DNA from: Natronospira bacteriovora
Lineage (GTDB): Bacteria; Pseudomonadota; Gammaproteobacteria; Natronospirales; Natronospiraceae
Assembly: GCF_030848495.1 (NCBI RefSeq)
Contig: NZ_JAVDDT010000008.1
Location: 130,249 to 194,248, forward strand
DNA: 64,000 nucleotides
Direction: 5' to 3'
Every line of letters starts with the position of its first letter. The first letter of the stretch is position 1. A program made the translations under genes and the position numbers. A model generated the notes under the pieces. That model had not been told where the DNA came from. It did not search any database and saw only the letters and a program-made list of their open reading frames with translations. Below are positions 60,343 through 64,000 of the stretch, piece after piece.

Positions 60343-60747
60343 ATGCGACGTGCGCCCAGCCAGAATCGGCATCGTGAGTGGATCCGCTCACTGCTGGCCT
60401 TTGCCGACCGGGGTGGCTGGGTACTCGGCCTGCTGCTTGTGGCCACAGGCTTGGCCCTGTTCTGCTTCGAGCAAGGGGCCCTGAGCGCACTGGCGGCGGC
60501 CGTGCCGGCGGGGATACTGAGCGCCTACCTGGGGCATCAGTACCACCAGGGGGGCGATGAAAGCCACTGGCTGATGATGATCCTCGCCTTCTTTGCCGGC
60601 TGGCCCCTGGTCATGCTGCTGGAACGAAACGGCACGCCGCAGCTGGAACAGAACCTGATTACCGTCCAGTACTTCCTGCTCGTCATCGGCCTCTGGCTGC
60701 TGGTGTCGGCTCTGCTTGCCCGCCGGAACCAGGAGCGTACGCCCTAG
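60343..60747 (+). CDS. Small integral membrane protein, unknown
   Basis: A 134-residue protein with about four hydrophobic segments (GWVLGLLLVATGLALFCFEQ; LSALAAAVPAGILSAYLG; WLMMILAFFAGWPLVMLLE; ITVQYFLLVIGLWLLVSALL). AGAGG lies 7 bases before the ATG. No family recognised. Divergent from the Na/Pi transporter; followed by a terminator hairpin. Confidence 0.7.
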   Translation: MRRAPSQNRHREWIRSLLAFADRGGWVLGLLLVATGLALFCFEQGALSALAAAVPAGILSAYLGHQYHQGGDESHWLMMILAFFAGWPLVMLLERNGTPQLEQNLITVQYFLLVIGLWLLVSALLARRNQERTP

Positions 60748-60768
60748 CCGCTGCCACGAAGAACCTAA

Positions 60769-60801
60769 AAAAGGCCCTACCTCTTGCGAGGCAGGGCCTG
60801 A
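60769..60801. terminator. Bidirectional terminator between two convergent genes
   Basis: AGGCCCTACCTC pairs with a downstream GAGGCAGGGCCT around a short loop (about 60773-60799), with an AAAAAA run on its left. It separates the small membrane protein gene from the CARDB-like gene. Confidence 0.8.
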
Positions 60802-60822
60802 TCATTGCGAAGGATGAAGGGA

Positions 60823-62835
60823 TCAATCAGCGGTTGAGTCGTAACGTTCACCCGAGTCTTCTGCTTCACCGCCTGGGCGGCGGTCATGAGGCACACTGAC
60901 CGTGACGCTACCTTCACACCGAACACCGTTCGCCTCGGCATCAAGATGAACCTCGTAGATTCGCCCTCGCTTGAGGCCTGATCGTTCCGCCCGCACCCAG
61001 GCCGTTGAGCCACCCACGCCCTTGCCGTCCGGCTCGAAATTCCCATCGCCCAGATCATTGAGCGGCTCATCCTGATAGATCCCCGTCACTACAATCGTCG
61101 GTTCATTCCCCAGGCCAGGGTGCGTTACCGTGAAATTCACGGCATGCATTCGATGGTTCGGCGGCCAGATCGTCTCCGGGTCGGCCTTTAATGCTTCACA
61201 GACTGGAACCTCCGGCTCAGGCACGGTCTCGTCAGGAATGGCCACCAGCACCATGGTGTTGGTGGCGCAGTTGTTGTCCTCATCGGTCTCGACGACTTCA
61301 TCATCGGCATCTGCGCAGGCTCGAAAATAGTAGTCTCCCGCGTCCAGCTGTGAAGGCAAAGCCAGCCATTGAGCCTCACCGCGATGGCCGGAAAACGCCT
61401 CCAGAGGCGGGACGCGGCGCTCACCTACTACATGAACGTCATGCCGAAAGTGTTCATCCGGGCTGATGTAATAACGGGTTGTTGTCTCCGGCACCGGCAG
61501 GCGGCCACGGTTCTCAGTCTCATCCTGGAATCGAATCTTCTGCTCCCCATCCCAGCGGATGAATGGCGGTGAGAAAAACGGCACCAGAAGGTCGGCACCA
61601 CCTCGCCAAAGAACCCGCGTCTCACCAATCATGTGGGAAATGAGGAATTCGGGATCGAAATTTGCAACCGCACCCATGGGAGGCATGCCGAGCTCAAGGT
61701 ATTCAAAGCGGATGACATCCTCGCCCACTCTGTAACCTTCGTAGGAGAAAGTCGCCCGCCCCTCCTCGTTGGTCTGGCTAATATCCGCCAAACCCTGATG
61801 CGGCCCTTGAGTGATCGTCATGACCACATCCTGACCGACGATCGGGTCGTAACCACTGGCGGCGTCCCTGGCCAACACCGCCAGATTCTCTTCCTCACCG
61901 ATGTAATAGCGACCGACATGGGGCTCAATCTCATACACCGGCTCCGCGGGTGGGGGTGGCGGTGACGATGATGGCGGCTCCTCCGGCAGCTGCCCCCGCA
62001 TGGCGCCGACACCATAAAGAATCAGATCAAAAGCCTCGCGGCGGGAACAGACCTCCTCCCAGTTCGGCAAGGTGTCCAGAAAATCGGTCAGCGGCTCACG
62101 CGCCGAGTAGTCCGCCGACTGGATGGCCTCTCTCTGCGCTGTTACAAGCTCGTGAGCGGCCTCGGTGAAAGCCGCACCGCACCATCCCATTTCGGCCAAC
62201 TGCCCCATATCCGAGAGGAACTTCTCAAGATAGAGACCACTGTTGGGGCGGACACCAAAGGGAGCCACTGAGATGAGTTCCTGGCGAAGTTCTTTCTCAA
62301 CCTCCCAGGCTGCCTGTACCTGTTCAGGTGTCGGATCGTGGGCTTCAGTCATCAATGCCCAATCCGTCTCGATTGTGACTTGTCTTAATGCCGGTGGCGC
62401 AGGAGAAACAATCTTGAATGGCCCCGCAAGCCGCCCTGGCGGCACCCCCGGGTCGCGGCTGGGAAAGAACGAGACGACGTCAGGATGAAGAGTATTTTCC
62501 CACCCTGGTTCGGGCACCGTCTGTACTGGCGTATAGGCTGATGAGTTGACCAATTCCGAATACAATGTCTCGCCTCGGCCGGGATAGACAAATAGATCAC
62601 GCCGACCTCTCGGCCAAGCCTGCCCCCTCGGGACTTTCATTTCGACACGGAAGAAAACAATATTACCTGTGTTTGAGTCGTTATTCTTCACATAGTACTC
62701 ATAGACATAATCACTGGGTGACGACTCATTACCGCTAATTTCGACAGTCAAATCTGAGTCGTGAATCACGAAATCCGGCACTGGAATCAAACCCACAGCC
62801 GCCCCCCAGAAAAGCCCTGCAGCAATAGGACTCAT
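60823..62835 (-). CDS. Large secreted protein with CARDB-like and WPPNH-type domains
   Basis: A 670-residue exported protein; signal about 1-22 (MSPIAAGLFWGAAVGLIPV). Reading from the N-terminus: a beta domain with DYVYEYYVKNNDSNTGNIVF; a helical region near 170-290; a Pro-rich linker (SSSPPPPPAEP); an Ig/Big-like domain (GQDVVMTITQGPHQGLADIS); a CARDB-type domain with ADADDEVVETDEDNNCATNT; and a C-terminal domain starting CEALKADPETIWPPNHRMHA. The WPPNH motif marks a family common in secreted proteins of environmental bacteria. Function unknown; adhesion or ligand binding is a guess. Confidence 0.75.
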   Translation of the reverse strand: MSPIAAGLFWGAAVGLIPVPDFVIHDSDLTVEISGNESSPSDYVYEYYVKNNDSNTGNIVFFRVEMKVPRGQAWPRGRRDLFVYPGRGETLYSELVNSSAYTPVQTVPEPGWENTLHPDVVSFFPSRDPGVPPGRLAGPFKIVSPAPPALRQVTIETDWALMTEAHDPTPEQVQAAWEVEKELRQELISVAPFGVRPNSGLYLEKFLSDMGQLAEMGWCGAAFTEAAHELVTAQREAIQSADYSAREPLTDFLDTLPNWEEVCSRREAFDLILYGVGAMRGQLPEEPPSSSPPPPPAEPVYEIEPHVGRYYIGEEENLAVLARDAASGYDPIVGQDVVMTITQGPHQGLADISQTNEEGRATFSYEGYRVGEDVIRFEYLELGMPPMGAVANFDPEFLISHMIGETRVLWRGGADLLVPFFSPPFIRWDGEQKIRFQDETENRGRLPVPETTTRYYISPDEHFRHDVHVVGERRVPPLEAFSGHRGEAQWLALPSQLDAGDYYFRACADADDEVVETDEDNNCATNTMVLVAIPDETVPEPEVPVCEALKADPETIWPPNHRMHAVNFTVTHPGLGNEPTIVVTGIYQDEPLNDLGDGNFEPDGKGVGGSTAWVRAERSGLKRGRIYEVHLDAEANGVRCEGSVTVSVPHDRRPGGEAEDSGERYDSTAD

Positions 62836-62904
62836 ACGAACTCTCCCAATCAACCGTCATCGGATCACCAAGAACCTTCATTTCGAGATGAAGACGATTC
62901 CAAA

Positions 62905-63957
62905 TTAGATATCATCGACAGCAACGAAGGTAAGGTGCGTACTGTAAACCGTACTGCAGGACCAATGGATCGGCCCCGAGAGATTTCGGCTTCCAGAAAG
63001 AATATAATTGGACTCCCTCACTTGTTCACGCAGCCAACGATTACTCCGGCATTCAAACCTGCTTCCATCTTGTCGGCGCGAATTGAAATCCGCGTGCCGA
63101 CCGTCGCGATGAGAATAATGCCCATTCCCGCTGCTGTTACCATCCGCCCACCACTGCCCATTTAGGTCAAAAAGACCGCCAATAGGCAAGCTCAAATCAT
63201 TAATACTAAGTGGCTCACCATACGTGGATTGATACAGGCCGGCGTACAGCATTAGCCGAGCTTTTGCCAAGCGCCTCAAATGCATCGCCTCCTTGTGCGC
63301 CGGCTCCTGGGTAACCTGCTCACCCCTAATTATCAAAAAGCTGCCATCGTCCGATCGTCAGGCACCTGGTGTCGGCGTTCCTGGGTGGTCGTACTCACAT
63401 TCGAGCGGGTGAAGATCAAACCCTGTCCTGATATAGGAGAGGATACGCCGTGTATACCGGTCCCAACACCAATTCAGGCAAACCCAGCCGCCGCTAAGCT
63501 CTAGCCGGACATCAAGCACGTATTCGCCTGCCACTTCCATGAGTTCGTATTCGAGCCGGTGGGCTTCATCATAGGGTGGATCTTCTCCGAAGTTGACCGT
63601 CCACCCAACGACACGCAAGGGATCATCCGGCTCTTCGTCCAGGCGGGAGTAGAGCCCCGTCATTGGCCGTGGCGGGTCATCGTGGTGATGTCCGCCGCTC
63701 ACGCGATCATTTTCCAGATCGTTCGACAGCCCAAGCTTCTCGACCTGCAGACGGCAGCGAATTGGCGCGCCGGTTCGCCCATCCACACAGGCGAACCCCA
63801 GGTTCAGGTGCTCAAGCTGATCCCCGTTGCGCTGGATTTCCGGCACGGGCGGCTCAACCTTGATGGCAATCCCGGAGACGTACTGGGCTAGCGGAATCGA
63901 TGGAAAAAGCAGAAGAACGGCACCGGCAATCCCGGTCAGGATGGCACTGAGACGCAT
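62905..63957 (-). pseudogene. Secreted protein gene interrupted by one in-frame stop (two halves, same frame)
   Basis: Upstream half (63358-63957, 199 residues) starts with a signal peptide (MRLSAILTGIAGAVLLLFPS) and has CVDGRTGAPIRCRLQVEKLG and SGGHHHDDPPRPMTGLYSR. Downstream half (62905-63336 and its lead-in) has LSINDLSLPIGGLFDLNGQW and HYSHRDGRHADFNSR. The second half has no signal peptide. The halves share one frame and are separated only by TGA at 63358-63360; reading through it gives RSDDGSFLIIRGEQ. I recall a family with SGGHxHxD near the N-terminus and SLPxGGLFD plus HRxGxxxD near the C-terminus in one chain, which fits. RBS GGGGG precedes the first ATG. Confidence 0.7.
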
Positions 63958-64000
63958 GCTGAGACCCCCTTTTTGTAAGCGTTCCCCGAGGTCAGAGTGT

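Overview
The window is about 62-65% GC (by eye), densely coded, and reads as a gammaproteobacterial chromosome. The core gene order is recognisable: a pilG-pilH-pilI-pilJ-chpA twitching-chemotaxis operon divergent from gshB, then tonB-yqgE-ruvX-pyrB, thiS-thiG-trmB, rsmD, coaD, and pilT/pilU divergent from yggS-proC-yggT-DUF4426. From memory this set matches the neighbourhood around PA0363-PA0413 of Pseudomonas aeruginosa, with pieces moved, lost (pilK, pyrR, pyrC, metXW) and inserted. The inserted genes encode two subtilases, two lipases, a gamma-glutamyltransferase and several secreted amidohydrolases. Together with the acidic exported proteins they suggest a free-living, protein- and lipid-degrading organism, perhaps a halophilic or alkaliphilic member of the Chromatiales/Xanthomonadales side of the class. 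The genus cannot be fixed from sequence alone.

Layout. 1-7.0 kb (minus strand): Pil-Chp chemosensory system. 7.3-14.1 kb (plus strand): glutathione synthetase, then an ApbE / NusG-II-domain / Gx-transporter insert, TonB, YqgE, RuvX, PyrB and a PyrK-like flavin/2Fe-2S subunit; most of these genes overlap by 1-20 bases. 14.2-28.1 kb: thiS, thiG, trmB, two tandem S8 proteases with a shared C-terminal sorting tail, a VolA-type lipase, rsmD, coaD and ggt. This stretch holds every REP-like palindrome and nearly all heptad/composite repeats that I found. 30.0-33.4 kb: three PilT/PilU ATPases. 33.5-40.7 kb: yggS-proC-yggT-DUF4426, an HU-like protein, small hydrolase, PEBP, TonB-like, amidohydrolase and DoxX genes. 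41.0-47.8 kb: dihaem cytochrome, an apparently orphan cyclic-di-GMP-I riboswitch with its own promoter and terminator, TraB-family protein, azurin, HD-GYP phosphodiesterase and PilZ protein. 48.0-53.8 kb: beta-barrel protein, DUF4785 plus lipase, DUF523/DUF1722, NHL-repeat protein. 54.1-60.7 kb: two overlapping amidohydrolases, Kef-type antiporter, Na/Pi symporter. 60.8-64.0 kb: a large secreted CARDB-like protein and a secreted protein gene split by one in-frame stop.

How it fits together. Type IV pilus function is represented by the Chp signalling operon and three retraction-type ATPases. Cyclic di-GMP signalling is represented by the riboswitch, the HD-GYP enzyme and the PilZ protein within about 6 kb. 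Secreted catabolism is represented by the proteases, lipases, Ggt and amidohydrolases; both lipase genes appear to carry the same palindromic operator over their promoters. The most unusual items are the riboswitch whose transcript points into the antisense of a lipoprotein gene, and a family of intergenic composite repeats whose core is found in opposite orientations inside constant outer ends.
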